29,241 nucleotides of DNA from Thamnocephalis sphaerospora (lineage: Eukaryota; Zoopagomycota; Zoopagomycetes; Zoopagales; Sigmoideomycetaceae), in assembly GCA_003614735.1 (NCBI GenBank), contig KZ992574.1, positions 1-29,241 of the forward strand, given 5' to 3'. Within the stretch, counting starts at the first letter, position 1. Every line of letters begins with the position of its first letter. Shown in pieces: positions 1 through 8,742 of this stretch. The notes beneath the pieces are model-generated. The model saw nothing but the letters and a program-made list of their open reading frames with translations, had not been told where the DNA came from and did no database searches. The translations under genes and the position numbers were made by a program.

Positions 1-282
1 CTCGATGCGGCTTGACGCATGGTCGCGCTCTTCCAACTAAGGTTATGTACTAGGGCTCTTACAAGATCTATCACGGTCTGATCAGATCTTGGTAGATGGA
101 GGTATCGGAAGGGAGAGGTATGGTCGATTCGTAGCAGGGCTGCGGAGGCGTAAGAAGGAGCGGCGTCGGTCGGGAAATGGTCACGTGAGACCCAAGGGCC
201 AAAATTGTTACATCATCGACGCACGCCTACTCTATCTAGCCCCAGATGCGAAAAGCGTGACGCAACAGTTACAAAATGAACG

Positions 283-298
283 GGCACGAGCTCGTGCC
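283..298. repeat. 16-bp perfect palindrome behind tRNA-Gly
   Basis: The sequence GGCACGAGCTCGTGCC is its own reverse complement. It begins one base beyond the T4 terminator of the minus-strand tRNA. It could fold as a hairpin in read-through transcripts or bind a dimeric protein; neither is shown by sequence alone. Confidence 0.6.
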
Positions 299-302
299 AA
301 AA
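299..302 (-). terminator. RNA polymerase III terminator of tRNA-Gly
   Basis: Four A residues on the plus strand give TTTT on the minus strand directly after the discriminator base of the tRNA. This is the minimal Pol III stop signal and is exactly where one is expected. Confidence 0.75.
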
Positions 303-373
303 TGCGTAGTCTGGGAATCGAACCCAGGTCTACCGCGTGGCAGGCGGTAATTATACCACTAAACCAACTACGC
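303..373 (-). tRNA. tRNA-Gly (anticodon GCC)
   Basis: Reading the minus strand from 373 down gives a full cloverleaf. The 7-bp acceptor stem is GCGTAGT paired with ACTACGC. The D arm contains TTTAGTGGTA (A box). The anticodon stem ACCGC/GCGGT closes the loop CTGCCAC with anticodon GCC. The T arm is CTGGG-TTCGAAT-CCCAG, which contains the B box. Position 303 supplies discriminator A, and the CCA end is not encoded, as in eukaryotes. There is no intron. A T4 terminator follows at once. The length of 71 nt is normal for eukaryotic tRNA-Gly. Confidence 0.96.
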
Positions 374-1404
374 TTGTTAGGAAATGCTGTATATAGTGCT
401 ACTGATTATAGTCTTTTTATTGACAGTGACATTGCAGGCCGCTTTTTTTAAGATACATGCGGTGCCATCGGCATAACACGGTATTGCGTCCATCAGGAAT
501 AGCAGTTTGAGTAAGCTCAAATTAAGATCAGAGACTTGGACGCAATCGGTGGCTTCTTGGCGATCAAGTCGGACAATGGGGGCGACGTTGCCGCCGCCGT
601 TGCCGCAAACATTGACATACAATGACTACAATGGCATACCCAATTTGCTGTTTGCCGTGCCTGAAAGGACCTGCCTGTCCTTACGCCTAAATAGGCCTGC
701 AAAGAGCAGGACTCCCGTGGCGAGGAGCCTGCGACGAGCTAGGGGTCTGCGACTAGAAGGATAAGGGAGATTAGATGGTTTATTCCAGTGGGGCGCGTAA
801 CTATGCATGTTTAAATAGTAGGGCGTAGGTGGGCGATCTCGTACACGAGGCCTTGTACGTACAGGTGCACGGCAGCTGGCATGACATGTGCCGATCCTGA
901 TACACGGTGTTGCAAGCCTACGTCAAGGGGTCGGTACTAGCGCAGAGAGGGCTGAGTAATCTCAACGAGGTCGCAAGGGAACTGCTGGGACAGGCGTGGG
1001 CGGCACGCTACTGACAGTCCAGAGTCGTAAAAGAGAGAGAGCGAAGGCGCAGAGAGTGGCGCAGAAGTGGCGCAGAAGTATGGCACTGAAGGAAGGAATA
1101 TGTAAAAAGGGCTTGCGTTTATTCTGTTGGCGTGCGGTGGCGAGGCTTTTATAACTGAGCCGCTGCGCGCGTGTACTAATGACGGAGGTAACAAAATGTT
1201 GGTTAACATATGTGGCACGACAGCAGAGAGTGATCGAGCCAATGGCCGGCGGCGGCAACAGCGCAAAACTCGGTGATAAGTCAGTCTGAAATTGGGCGTA
1301 TGAAACTGTTGTAGCCGACGGAACAAGCAAATGTCTACGCGCTACCGCTTTGCTCGGCGATACAGGGAGTCTGCTTACGGCCAGGCCCAGCCCTCGCATG
1401 GCCC
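374..1404. other. Intergenic, no gene recognised
   Basis: About 1 kb with only short ORFs lacking recognisable domains. Two overlapping minus-strand ORFs (937-1326 and 962-1471) are arginine/serine-rich, resemble nothing known to me and are probably chance frames. The 5' flank of the minus-strand tRNA lies here. Confidence 0.5.
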
Positions 1405-2058
1405 GTGGCGATGGTAATCTGCTCAAATAGAGTTGCCGCACGTTGTGCACACCCTTCCGTTTATGCATCATCGCGATTCTCCGTCAACACGTTCCGTCTA
1501 TTTGTCCAAATGGTGCTTTATTTATATGCTGTGCTCTCCGCGGCAGCCACGTTGATTTGGATGTCTATAAGCCGTAAAAATCTGCTTGAAGAGGGCTGGA
1601 AAAATAATGCAACCTATCTATGGGCATTCTGCTGCATCCCATGGGCGAGCTGAATGCCATAGGCTTTCTAGCACTGGTAGAGAGAAATGTAGAGGAGATG
1701 CGCTTGCGCCGACGCAATATGATTATCTAGACCGCCCTCAATGTGATTATCACCTATATATTTGCTCATAACGCTATGATCGCGCTGCGAGCGTTGAGAC
1801 GCTGGGAGTATATGCTGACTGGCTAGCTAGTACTGTTTGATGCAGGCCATGGCCTGGCTGATATACACATTGCCTTCGTTGTGGTTCGATATGCCCAATG
1901 GTCCTTCCTGCCGCCAAGCGCTGTGGATTGCCGGTTTTGGCATACCAGTATCGTCTATTTGCATTGGCGCTCTAGGAGTCGCCGTAGCGACTGGTGAGCG
2001 GGCGACACTGGAGGTAGAGGACGTGGAGAACGGCGTGTCGTCGCGGCGGCAGGTGTAG
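1405..2058 (+). pseudogene. Remnant of a multi-pass membrane protein gene
   Basis: Three successive stretches in different frames read like one decayed membrane protein. Part A (1405-1650, frame 1) has a hydrophobic helix (VQMVLYLYAVLSAAATLIWM) and a loop, and ends at a TGA at 1651. Part B (from 1647, frame 3) continues with the hydrophobic runs LNAIGFLALVE, ALNVIITYIFAHNAM and IHIAFVVVRYAQWS, but is broken by in-frame TAG codons at 1728 and 1824. Part C (from about 1905, frame 1 again) has a last helix (IAGFGIPVSSICIGALGVAV) and an acidic tail ending at 2058. This fits two compensating indels plus two nonsense changes. No splice sites of the usual length explain the breaks. The family is not identified; a receptor-like 7TM protein is possible. 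The retroelement Gag gene ends only 55 bp beyond on the other strand. Confidence 0.45.
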
Positions 2059-2113
2059 GTACGACGGCTTTGGCTTGGATGCGTGGAGCAAGACGAGTCG
2101 TTGTGATGTGTGA

Positions 2114-4198
2114 CTAGTTCGACATTTTTGTCGTCGTTCTCGCGGAAACGGTCGAGTCTTTGTTGACGACTGAAGGACGAGCGTTATCGGGCAAACCGGT
2201 GGCGGAGCGGGTGACACGGCGAGGAGGCCGAGCGATCGGTGACGTGCCGGTTGTAGATGAAAGAGGAGCCACTGTGGCATCGGACGAAGAGGTCGTTTGT
2301 GACGCGGGTGGTAATGATAAACCATTTCTCTTGCGTGCGTCCGTGTCGAACGTGCAGTCGCGCTGCCAATGGCCGTGCCCACCGCAACGTCTGCACGCAT
2401 TGACGGGTGTGCCATTTTCGTACACATGCAGCTGTCGACCGTTGCTTAACACAAGGATCGCCTTTTGCATTGGTTTGGTCAGCTGGCTCATGTCATCCTT
2501 GGAGCGGGCGTCATTGCGACGGCGCGAGACATTGCCGCTGCGAGAGCCACGAGACGACTGGGACGTGTTGGAGCGTGTGGGAGCCGGACGCCGAGTGGTC
2601 TTTCGGTTGGGCATGAGCGAAGCGATGAAGCGCGAGGCGTTACGGAGGACGTGTCCTTGCGAGTCCGTGGGTTCGGACGCGCCAATCGGTCCGTCCGGGC
2701 GCGTCGTGACATCCTTCCCGTAGATTTGGATGAGATCCCTTGCTTTCCGGCGGATTTCGGCTTCGACGTCGGTGATGGTCCATGACCCGTTGATTCTCTT
2801 GTGGGCGACAATTGCTTCCGCGATTTTAGGCATGACTCCGAGCAGCATACGTCGCGCAATGGTGGTTTCCGACAATTCCTCTTGGATGCACACGCGGGAC
2901 ACCAGTTGGCGAATGCGCGTACAATAACTCGTGGCCGATTCGCCGCACTCTTGCTGGGCGTTATGAAGCTCTTGGCTCCAGCGTATGAATAGTGCCGGTT
3001 GTACGAACTGCGTTAGGAACGCGCCGCGAAAGTATGAGATCGACATCGGATCTTCCTCGACGTTGTGCCAGCCTTGGAAGTAGACGCGGTTTTCGTGCCA
3101 CCACCTGAGTGCGGCGCTTTCGAGATATTTAGGCAGCATGCGGACGCGAGCGTCCCACGAGTACCATTGGTTCGCATGAGCCATGTCATCGAATGTTTGT
3201 AGCCACTGGAACGCGTCTTCGTGTACTTCGCCAGCAAACCGTGGGATACAGTCGTCTCGTTCTAGCACCTTGGCATCGTTCTCATCCGTCAGATTAACCA
3301 GCCACGGGCCATATGGAGCCGCATACAAATAGAACGAGTCACTGTAAAACGGCGCATTCGGTTCGCGCGGCACGGAATGCCGAGATAACGAGGAACGAGC
3401 CGTCGCTGTGTGTCTGTTGGTTGTTTGTCCTGAGGACGGGGACGACGAGTCTACCGGCGTGGGACGTGAGAGACTGCTCGTCGCTGCGGAACCATAAGTG
3501 GGTGGTTCACGGCACTGGTACGCGTGGTTGGGAATCCGGGGACGTGGACCATTCGGGGCGACAGCAGTGCGAGGGCGCGGTCCTATGTTGGAAGGAGCGG
3601 TGGGTGAAGGAAACGGTATACATGGGCGTGGTGGATGCAGCAGGACTCGTGTGTCATCAGCGTCGTGAGACAAGCCTTGTCCGCCGCCTGTTGGAACTTG
3701 GGCGAAGCGGGTTTCACGCGTCTCCAGTGGCCGGGTCGGGTCAGCGATAGGATTGGTCCAGACCGGTGGCGGGACGTACTGAGCGCGGGTCGTGTCGTGC
3801 AACGCGTTGGGCTGCATCGCCAGCTGTAGTTGTCGGATCGCTTGTTGCGATTGTTCTAGCTGCCGTTGCAACGCCTCAATCTGTTGACGTTGCCTCGCAA
3901 GGACTGTGTCGTCGATGCCGTCTCGGGCGTGTTGGCCACTCGGCTGCGTAGTGATCATCGGGACTGTGTGGCCAGGATGAGGAGAGACAGGGTAACACAT
4001 GGACATATCCGCTGTAGTTGGTGGGGCTACTACTGTTGTCGTAGCTACCGGGGTTACTGTGGTTGTTACAGGGTAGATTGCGTTGGGTAGTGGAGCGTTC
4101 CTAGAGAACGCTGCGTTGAGAGAGTATAGACCCTCCCAAGGGTCCGCCTGGAGGGCATGCTCCGAGGCGGCGGTTGGAGACGGTGGCACAAAGGCCAT
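2114..4198 (-). CDS. gag: Ty3-like retrotransposon Gag (Gag only)
   Basis: Intact 694-codon ORF on the minus strand. I take the ATG at 4198 (MAFVPPSPTA); 27 more codons lie in frame upstream but fall in the leader. Gag packages element RNA into virus-like particles. Seen in order: a Pro/Thr-rich N-terminus; a Gln-rich coiled coil near residues 98-128 (RQQIEALQRQLEQSQQAIRQ); a Pro/Ser linker; a retrotransposon Gag/capsid domain near 320-470 with the typical LESAALRWWHE and LTQFVQPALF segments; a basic Arg/Ser region; and a CCHC zinc knuckle at 602-615 (C-x2-C-x4-H-x4-C). A 79-residue tail follows. No protease, reverse transcriptase, RNase H or integrase is seen downstream, and the -1 frame that overlaps the stop has no pol motif. 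It is either a non-autonomous element or a retained lone gag. An upstream TATA-plus-leader repeat is probably its LTR-derived promoter. Confidence 0.85.
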   Translation of the reverse strand: MAFVPPSPTAASEHALQADPWEGLYSLNAAFSRNAPLPNAIYPVTTTVTPVATTTVVAPPTTADMSMCYPVSPHPGHTVPMITTQPSGQHARDGIDDTVLARQRQQIEALQRQLEQSQQAIRQLQLAMQPNALHDTTRAQYVPPPVWTNPIADPTRPLETRETRFAQVPTGGGQGLSHDADDTRVLLHPPRPCIPFPSPTAPSNIGPRPRTAVAPNGPRPRIPNHAYQCREPPTYGSAATSSLSRPTPVDSSSPSSGQTTNRHTATARSSLSRHSVPREPNAPFYSDSFYLYAAPYGPWLVNLTDENDAKVLERDDCIPRFAGEVHEDAFQWLQTFDDMAHANQWYSWDARVRMLPKYLESAALRWWHENRVYFQGWHNVEEDPMSISYFRGAFLTQFVQPALFIRWSQELHNAQQECGESATSYCTRIRQLVSRVCIQEELSETTIARRMLLGVMPKIAEAIVAHKRINGSWTITDVEAEIRRKARDLIQIYGKDVTTRPDGPIGASEPTDSQGHVLRNASRFIASLMPNRKTTRRPAPTRSNTSQSSRGSRSGNVSRRRNDARSKDDMSQLTKPMQKAILVLSNGRQLHVYENGTPVNACRRCGGHGHWQRDCTFDTDARKRNGLSLPPASQTTSSSDATVAPLSSTTGTSPIARPPRRVTRSATGLPDNARPSVVNKDSTVSARTTTKMSN

Positions 4199-4268
4199 GT
4201 TGGCCAGGGAAGAGGGTAATTGAACAGAGTGGTGGACTAGGCGGACCAAAGTCCTGGTATGCTCGCCA

Positions 4269-4478
4269 CGCTGTTGCAAGCGAAGCCTACCGACGTGTAG
4301 AAAGCGGGCACAGCGACGTCAAGAGCGGTGCGCTTCACTCACAAGATAATGGAATTGCTAAAATGCTAGGAGGACCGAGGATCGAGGGCCAGAGGGCCGA
4401 AGGAGCCAGAGGGCGTTCGAATACAGATAGAAGATGTGGCCTCGTTTCGTCGAACGAGTCTCGGCCTGCTAATTTATA
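4269..4478 (-). repeat. LTR-like TATA/leader repeat, Gag-linked copy
   Basis: On the minus strand this begins with a TATA box (TATAAAT, 4472-4478), then an R/U5-like leader ending in TTGCAACAGCG, 70 bp before the Gag start codon. The same order recurs in inverted orientation at 4790-5011. Shared blocks include GACTCGTTCGACGA, CGGCCCTCTGGCC, TGTGAGTGAAGC, GACGTCGCTG and CGTCGGTAGG-TTCGCTTGCAACAGCG. It probably represents the transcribed end of a 5' LTR. Neither the TG start of the LTR nor a convincing tRNA primer site could be fixed. The matching 3' LTR was not found beyond the gag stop. Confidence 0.6.
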
Positions 4479-4789
4479 GAGATTTGCAGTTCTTATGATA
4501 ACGTCGGGACGGATGAGCGGAATGTCGGTGTTGAAGGGGGCACAAACTAGGGCGCTTTTGCGCTCGCACTCCCTTGTGTAGTCTTGACGTCACGCGAACC
4601 ACCACCTCAACCTCTAGCCCCATCTCTCATTTGGTCGTGGTCACGCCTTCGGACTCGTGATACCATCCGACGCCTGGCTAGAGCCGTCTTACAGCCGTGT
4701 AACCGGATTCTAGTCGTCCATGCCGTCTAGGACACGTACCTCCCGCTTGGCGTACAGGATATCTCTTTCGCCGCTTCAGTGTAATTTCA
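4479..4789. promoter_or_regulatory. Spacer between head-to-head LTR-like TATA boxes
   Basis: About 310 bp bounded by two outward-facing TATA boxes, one firing left into gag and one firing right. The two halves do not resemble each other when one is reverse-complemented, so the U3-like parts have diverged or come from different elements although the leaders match. No ORF of note. Confidence 0.4.
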
Positions 4790-5011
4790 TATAAATATCA
4801 GGCCAAGACTCGTTCGACGAGTGAAAGCCACATCACCCATCAGTGATCAATTGTCTTCTGACTCTCTTCGCCTTCTGGCGCACTCGGCCCTCTGGCCCCG
4901 GTCCTCTGATCCACCGCATTTCCGTATTCGACTATCCTGTGAGTGAAGCACGCCGTTATCGACGTCGCTGCGCCCGTTTTTGTACGTCGGTAGGTTTCGC
5001 TTGCAACAGCG
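4790..5011 (+). repeat. LTR-like TATA/leader repeat, solo inverted copy
   Basis: Plus-strand copy of the leader that precedes gag. TATAAAT is at 4790-4796, followed by CAGGCCAAGACTCGTTCGACGA and the same series of blocks down to CGTCGGTAGGTTTCGCTTGCAACAGCG. Small indels and many substitutions separate the two copies. Similarity stops at the same point (…CAACAGCG) in both, which marks a real boundary. No gag or pol follows to the right, so this is best read as a solo LTR fragment inserted head-to-head with the Gag element. Confidence 0.55.
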
Positions 5012-5603
5012 CAAGAGCGCAAGACAGCACGCGGGTTGTGGCGCGCAAACCTCAAACTGCCTATGTAATGCAGGACTTTTCGCTGATTGCTACAGCGCCG
5101 CATGAATATCCACGCAAAACAACAACAGAGGAGTAGCCGTGCTTGGCGCAATGCATGTACACTTTATTGGCTGGCTGGCGGAATTTACGATGCTCTAATT
5201 CACCATGCCGCTTTGATAAAGTTATCTATACATTCGATGACCGCCGTGTCAGCTCCTAACAAAAGACGCTGCCAGCCGTAATATATCCGCAAATACCGCC
5301 ACTCTCTCGTGCATTTCTTTTACCTAGTCGCGTTTGGCTACAGGGTTGCTAGGAATTGGTACCAAAGTAGTCGGCATAGCTGGCATGATATTGGCAATGA
5401 AAAGTGCGACAGCGATAGACTGGCAGACAGTAACAGAGTGGTAGATGCAAAGCAATGCAATTTAATGCACCAATGTGTCGGCAAGATGATGCTGCGTGTG
5501 CGCAAACAGCTGCTTGCAAATACGGCAAAGAGACCAAGACTGTATATCGGCACCGAGGCAACGCAATAACGGACGCCTGTTGTGCTGTAATAGGTGCTTG
5601 CGT
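5012..5603. other. Intergenic, no gene recognised
   Basis: About 590 bp with no convincing ORF. TTTATT at 5163-5168 reads AATAAA on the minus strand and could serve as a distal polyadenylation signal for the secreted-protein gene that ends at 5604. Confidence 0.4.
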
Positions 5604-6032
5604 TTACATCAGCTCTTGAGGACGGTTTCGTCCGGCAAGCGTAATTGACTCAATCTTGCCATCTGCTCCGTAATGCACCATAACCTTCTTCTTCTTGCCA
5701 TTGGGAAGCGTAAGCTCAGACTTGACAACACGGGACCTTGGACTGGTTCTGTCGAAAGATGCCGTATTCTGAGCCGCACTGGCTAGTGTGGCTAGGTTAC
5801 CCTGCCCGCGACCACCATTCGTAATGCGATCAGGCTGGCCAGGCAGCTGAGAACGCCGACTAGGCTCTGCGTTGTTGCCAGTGCTATCGTTTGGCAATGC
5901 CTGCGCCAGGCTATCAGTTCCAAAGACACCCGTGGAGGGCAACTTGCTAGATGGCGCAACAAGCGAATCTGCCACGGTAACACTAGCCAGCGTGGCGACC
6001 ACGGCAGAACTGATCAAAACGGCGAGACGCAT
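5604..6032 (-). CDS. Small secreted protein, unrecognised
   Basis: Single-exon ORF of 142 codons. The start at 6032 is chosen because it opens directly on a signal peptide (MRLAVLISSAVVATLASVTVA, with likely cleavage near residue 21); 23 codons upstream in frame are poorly coding. The mature part is Ser/Asn/Gln-rich and looks disordered. It ends in a compact segment of about 40 residues with a basic turn, ELTLPNGKKKKVMVHYGADG followed by KIESITL, which suggests a short beta hairpin. There are no cysteines in the mature protein. A minus-strand TATA box lies about 130 bp upstream. I recognise no family. A role outside the cell or in the wall is inferred only from the signal peptide. Confidence 0.65.
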   Translation of the reverse strand: MRLAVLISSAVVATLASVTVADSLVAPSSKLPSTGVFGTDSLAQALPNDSTGNNAEPSRRSQLPGQPDRITNGGRGQGNLATLASAAQNTASFDRTSPRSRVVKSELTLPNGKKKKVMVHYGADGKIESITLAGRNRPQELM

Positions 6033-6160
6033 AGGGATGTAATGATGTTGTCCTGAAATGCGAAAGTGAAGAATGTGTTGCTCGTGAGTGGGTCGTGTCA
6101 AAGTCGGTTGAATGCGGGCTGTGCGGCATAAAGTGGCAGTTGCATACCAAATGTGCCGAT

Positions 6161-6172
6161 ATATTTATATAA
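6161..6172 (-). promoter_or_regulatory. TATA box of the secreted-protein gene
   Basis: The minus strand reads TTATATAAATAT about 130 bp upstream of the ATG at 6032. It is the only strong TATA element in the flank and is correctly oriented. Confidence 0.5.
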
Positions 6173-7646
6173 GCACTTGTGAGTGGATGCGCAAGTGCCC
6201 GGCAGCAAATGTTGGCATACAGCGTGATATTCTTTCGCATGCTTTCTTTGGCTGTGCTGAGATGTGGTTGTTTTAGAAACATGTCCGACACATCATTGCG
6301 ATCGCCGAGAACCGCACCATGTTCTACAGCATGACCTTTACTCTGATGTGTTATTTACACTTAGACTGAAAAAGACCACATGTGCTCTATCTATCGCGTG
6401 CATCTTGTGGGGCCACATGCAGCAGCCGTACAAAGATGGTGTTTGAGAAAACGCGTACGTCTGCAGACCAGTTGCCCGCAGCGTAGAAGCACACGGTATG
6501 CAATATCATCGCCGTCAAACATTGTACCAGCATCAAAACAAGTGTGCATGGTGTTTTTGTGAAGAGATAGCGATGCTTAGTCTATGCAGTTGGCCTGCTT
6601 TTTGCAGGCGCACGGTGAATGTACTTGCCACACTTTAATCGTTGTGAGAGTGGCCGCCGGATAAGCAACAATCTTGCGCATCTAGCAGCGAATGCGCTTA
6701 TGACGCAATGGCGCTTTTCATCAGTTCATCCAACAAGCGCTCACGGAGAAAGCGGGCAAAACAAAATCTCGGCTAGTAGCAGAGATTACGTGTACTGGTG
6801 TTTTACTATCCATATCTACGTAAAACCGTACTACAATCTGTGACCCGACGCATGAAGGCAAAACGCTTGTCAGATGCATGCTTGGTAGTTTGGCACCATA
6901 CGATGATTCTCCGAGTAAATCTGGCAAAGCGAGAGGCGCATAGCCGTTTACGTGCATACCAGCAGTAACTGGGCGGTGTGGTTGGGCCATGCCACAGACT
7001 AGTGCTCGTGGGCAGCCACGCCGTTTGCTTCTGTATTTGAATGCACCCACCAAGCTTTTCCATAATTAGATTTTTCTCCATAATTAGATATGATGTGATG
7101 CTACGCTGAGGGAGCTGTAAACACGTGGTCAGCGAGGCCACGAGATAGGCACGGCAGGTATGTTTTGGAAGATCACGCTCTTCTGGTGCACGCGTCGATC
7201 ATGTTGGGTGATTGCAGCAGTGCAGCGGCGCGGTTCGTCCGGAGAGTCGGCTGTCTACATGGTTAGACAGTGCACTGAAATGTATGATGTGTACTAGGAT
7301 GCTGCGCAGCGGTTACTACATGAATGACTAGCGACGCGAGTGACAGAATCAGCGATACTTTCCCACATTGAATGCCAATTATTACGGCAGCTGTCTTGTG
7401 ATGGCCCGTCAACGCTGTTTGGATATGGGCTCTATAGCCTAGCCAATCATAGTGTTGATTTGCGGAAGGAGTGCAACGTGCAATGTTTGTCAAAATCGAA
7501 GATGGTTAAAACGAGGAGATACTAATATGGCCAGAAGCGGCTGTGTGATGCACCGCGATTAGCAGGCTGCCATGCTGCGCTTCTCTTCTTGGCTAGATTC
7601 TATGCTTGGTTTTGCATTGCCGTTGGCCATCTGCAGTCTGCAGCAG
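6173..7646. other. Intergenic, no gene recognised
   Basis: About 1.5 kb between two divergently transcribed secreted-protein genes. ORFs are short and carry no recognisable domain. It contains the short direct repeat at 7059-7089. Regulatory sequence for both flanking genes probably lies at its two ends. Confidence 0.45.
7059..7089. repeat. Direct repeat TCCATAATTAGAT x2
   Basis: TCCATAATTAGAT occurs at 7059-7071 and again at 7077-7089, separated by TTTTC. The AT-rich core TAATTA is the type of site bound by homeodomain proteins. It lies about 700 bp upstream of the Asp-box gene. No function is shown. Confidence 0.5.
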
Positions 7647-7653
7647 TATAAAG
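7647..7653 (+). promoter_or_regulatory. TATA box of the Asp-box protein gene
   Basis: TATAAAG lies 134 bp upstream of the ATG at 7787. The stretch between is rich in C, A and T and lacks ATG codons except close to the start. Confidence 0.5.
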
Positions 7654-7786
7654 CTTCCACCGCTCGCTGGCGTGTACCAGTCAGGCATTAGTACTCAGCC
7701 ACCTCAATCACGACCCAACCTATTCTGATCATCAAGCGACACCTATCTCAACGTCACATTTACTTTGCATCACTAAAATCGACATT

Positions 7787-8236
7787 ATGAAGCTCACTCT
7801 ATTTGCTCTGACCCAGACTATTGCCGCCATTGCCGCCGTTGCGGTGGGCGTGCACGGCATCCCGATGAATAACATGTCTAATGAACTTAAGAGGAACCCC
7901 AAGCAGTACTTTTTCGGCAATGGCAGGCATAGCAGGAGCGTAGACGAAGGCCGCACCTGGATCGAGCTTGGCCGACTAGACCAGCACAACGCTCCGTCCG
8001 GCACTATGTGGGAGTTTCTCAAGAACACCTCCGAGCTCCATCTCTTCCGCGACGGCCGCCACCTTATGAGCAATAATCAAGGCGCCTCTTGGAACTTCCT
8101 CGGCTGTGAGGCAAACCCGTTCGCCCGGCGTGATGAGCAAGAGCAGGGCAAGGGTTTGGGCATGCCATACGTTGAAGATATAGGCGATGACGGTACCTAC
8201 AGGACCAGTTGCGATGGTGGTGTCACTTGGGAGTAG
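7787..8236 (+). CDS. Secreted mini-protein with three Asp-box repeats
   Basis: Single-exon ORF of 149 codons with a signal peptide (residues 1-24, ending near VGVHG). Three Asp-box (BNR) motifs of the form S-x-D-x-G-x-T-W are seen: SVDEGRTW at 51-58, SNNQGASW at 95-102 and SCDGGVTW at 141-148. Spacing is regular, 44 and 46 residues. Each is preceded by a strand with a Gly/Arg turn (FFGNGRH, LFRDGRH, IGDDGTY). Asp-boxes sit at beta-hairpin turns of propeller proteins such as sialidases, sortilin/Vps10 and photosystem assembly factors, which have four or more blades. Three alone cannot close a normal propeller. There are no sialidase catalytic residues to be seen. KR at 35-36 and RR at 114-115 are possible Kex2 sites. 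The last motif ends at the stop codon, so the protein looks trimmed or oligomeric. Function unknown. Confidence 0.8.
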   Translation: MKLTLFALTQTIAAIAAVAVGVHGIPMNNMSNELKRNPKQYFFGNGRHSRSVDEGRTWIELGRLDQHNAPSGTMWEFLKNTSELHLFRDGRHLMSNNQGASWNFLGCEANPFARRDEQEQGKGLGMPYVEDIGDDGTYRTSCDGGVTWE

Positions 8237-8742
8237 CCAGTCTGTGCTGCGATGTGTACATTCATGCCTTGTCCGCCTGTTACAATTTCGCTGTTGACGC
8301 CATTTTAAGATAAACACTTTCTATAACAGCGGCGATTATCCATAGTGTATAGGTAATGCCCGTAAACTGCATTTGCGCAACAGCCCAACAATACGTGTAC
8401 GGCGGCTGTACCCGAAACATGCGACAATTGGGCTGTCTACGACCTCAAGTGACCGACAGGCGTGACCATTGCTTTGCTCTAGATATCTAGATGTAGATGG
8501 GCCGTACGTGGTGGCTAATCGCTATGTAATGGCCGCTAACACTGCCTGGTGCATTCTCAGGACCTGCGCATTTGCATTCTACTCCACTGTTCATCCCTTT
8601 GTTTCTCACAAATTTCAGCACATTGGCTATAATAAAAGCATTGGTGGACCATGCTCATATCTATTGCTACCCAGCACTTTGCTACTTTGGTATGTTTGGC
8701 GAGCGATGAGTAGAGCTGCGGCGAGTAGTCTTGGCCGCTTGT
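8237..8742. other. Convergent 3' flank
   Basis: About 500 bp between the stop codons of the Asp-box gene (plus) and the CstF-50 gene (minus). AATAAA at 8631-8636 on the plus strand could end plus-strand transcripts close to the CstF-50 stop. The plus ORF 8469-8942 runs over CstF-50 exons and is not taken as a gene. Confidence 0.45.

Noticed and set aside
1830-2100. Open -1 frame that overlaps the gag stop and could be a frameshifted pol start
   Set aside because: About 100 codons only. It lacks a DTG(A/S) protease motif or any RT motif, has no good slippery heptamer at the overlap, and is antisense to the membrane-protein remnant.
2160-2723. 187-codon plus-strand ORF
   Set aside because: Lies antisense within the gag coding region and has Arg-rich shadow composition.
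4255-4270. Possible tRNA primer-binding site just before gag
   Set aside because: TGGCGAGCATACCAGG begins with TGG after the leader, but I cannot match it to the 3' end of a known tRNA from the sequence.
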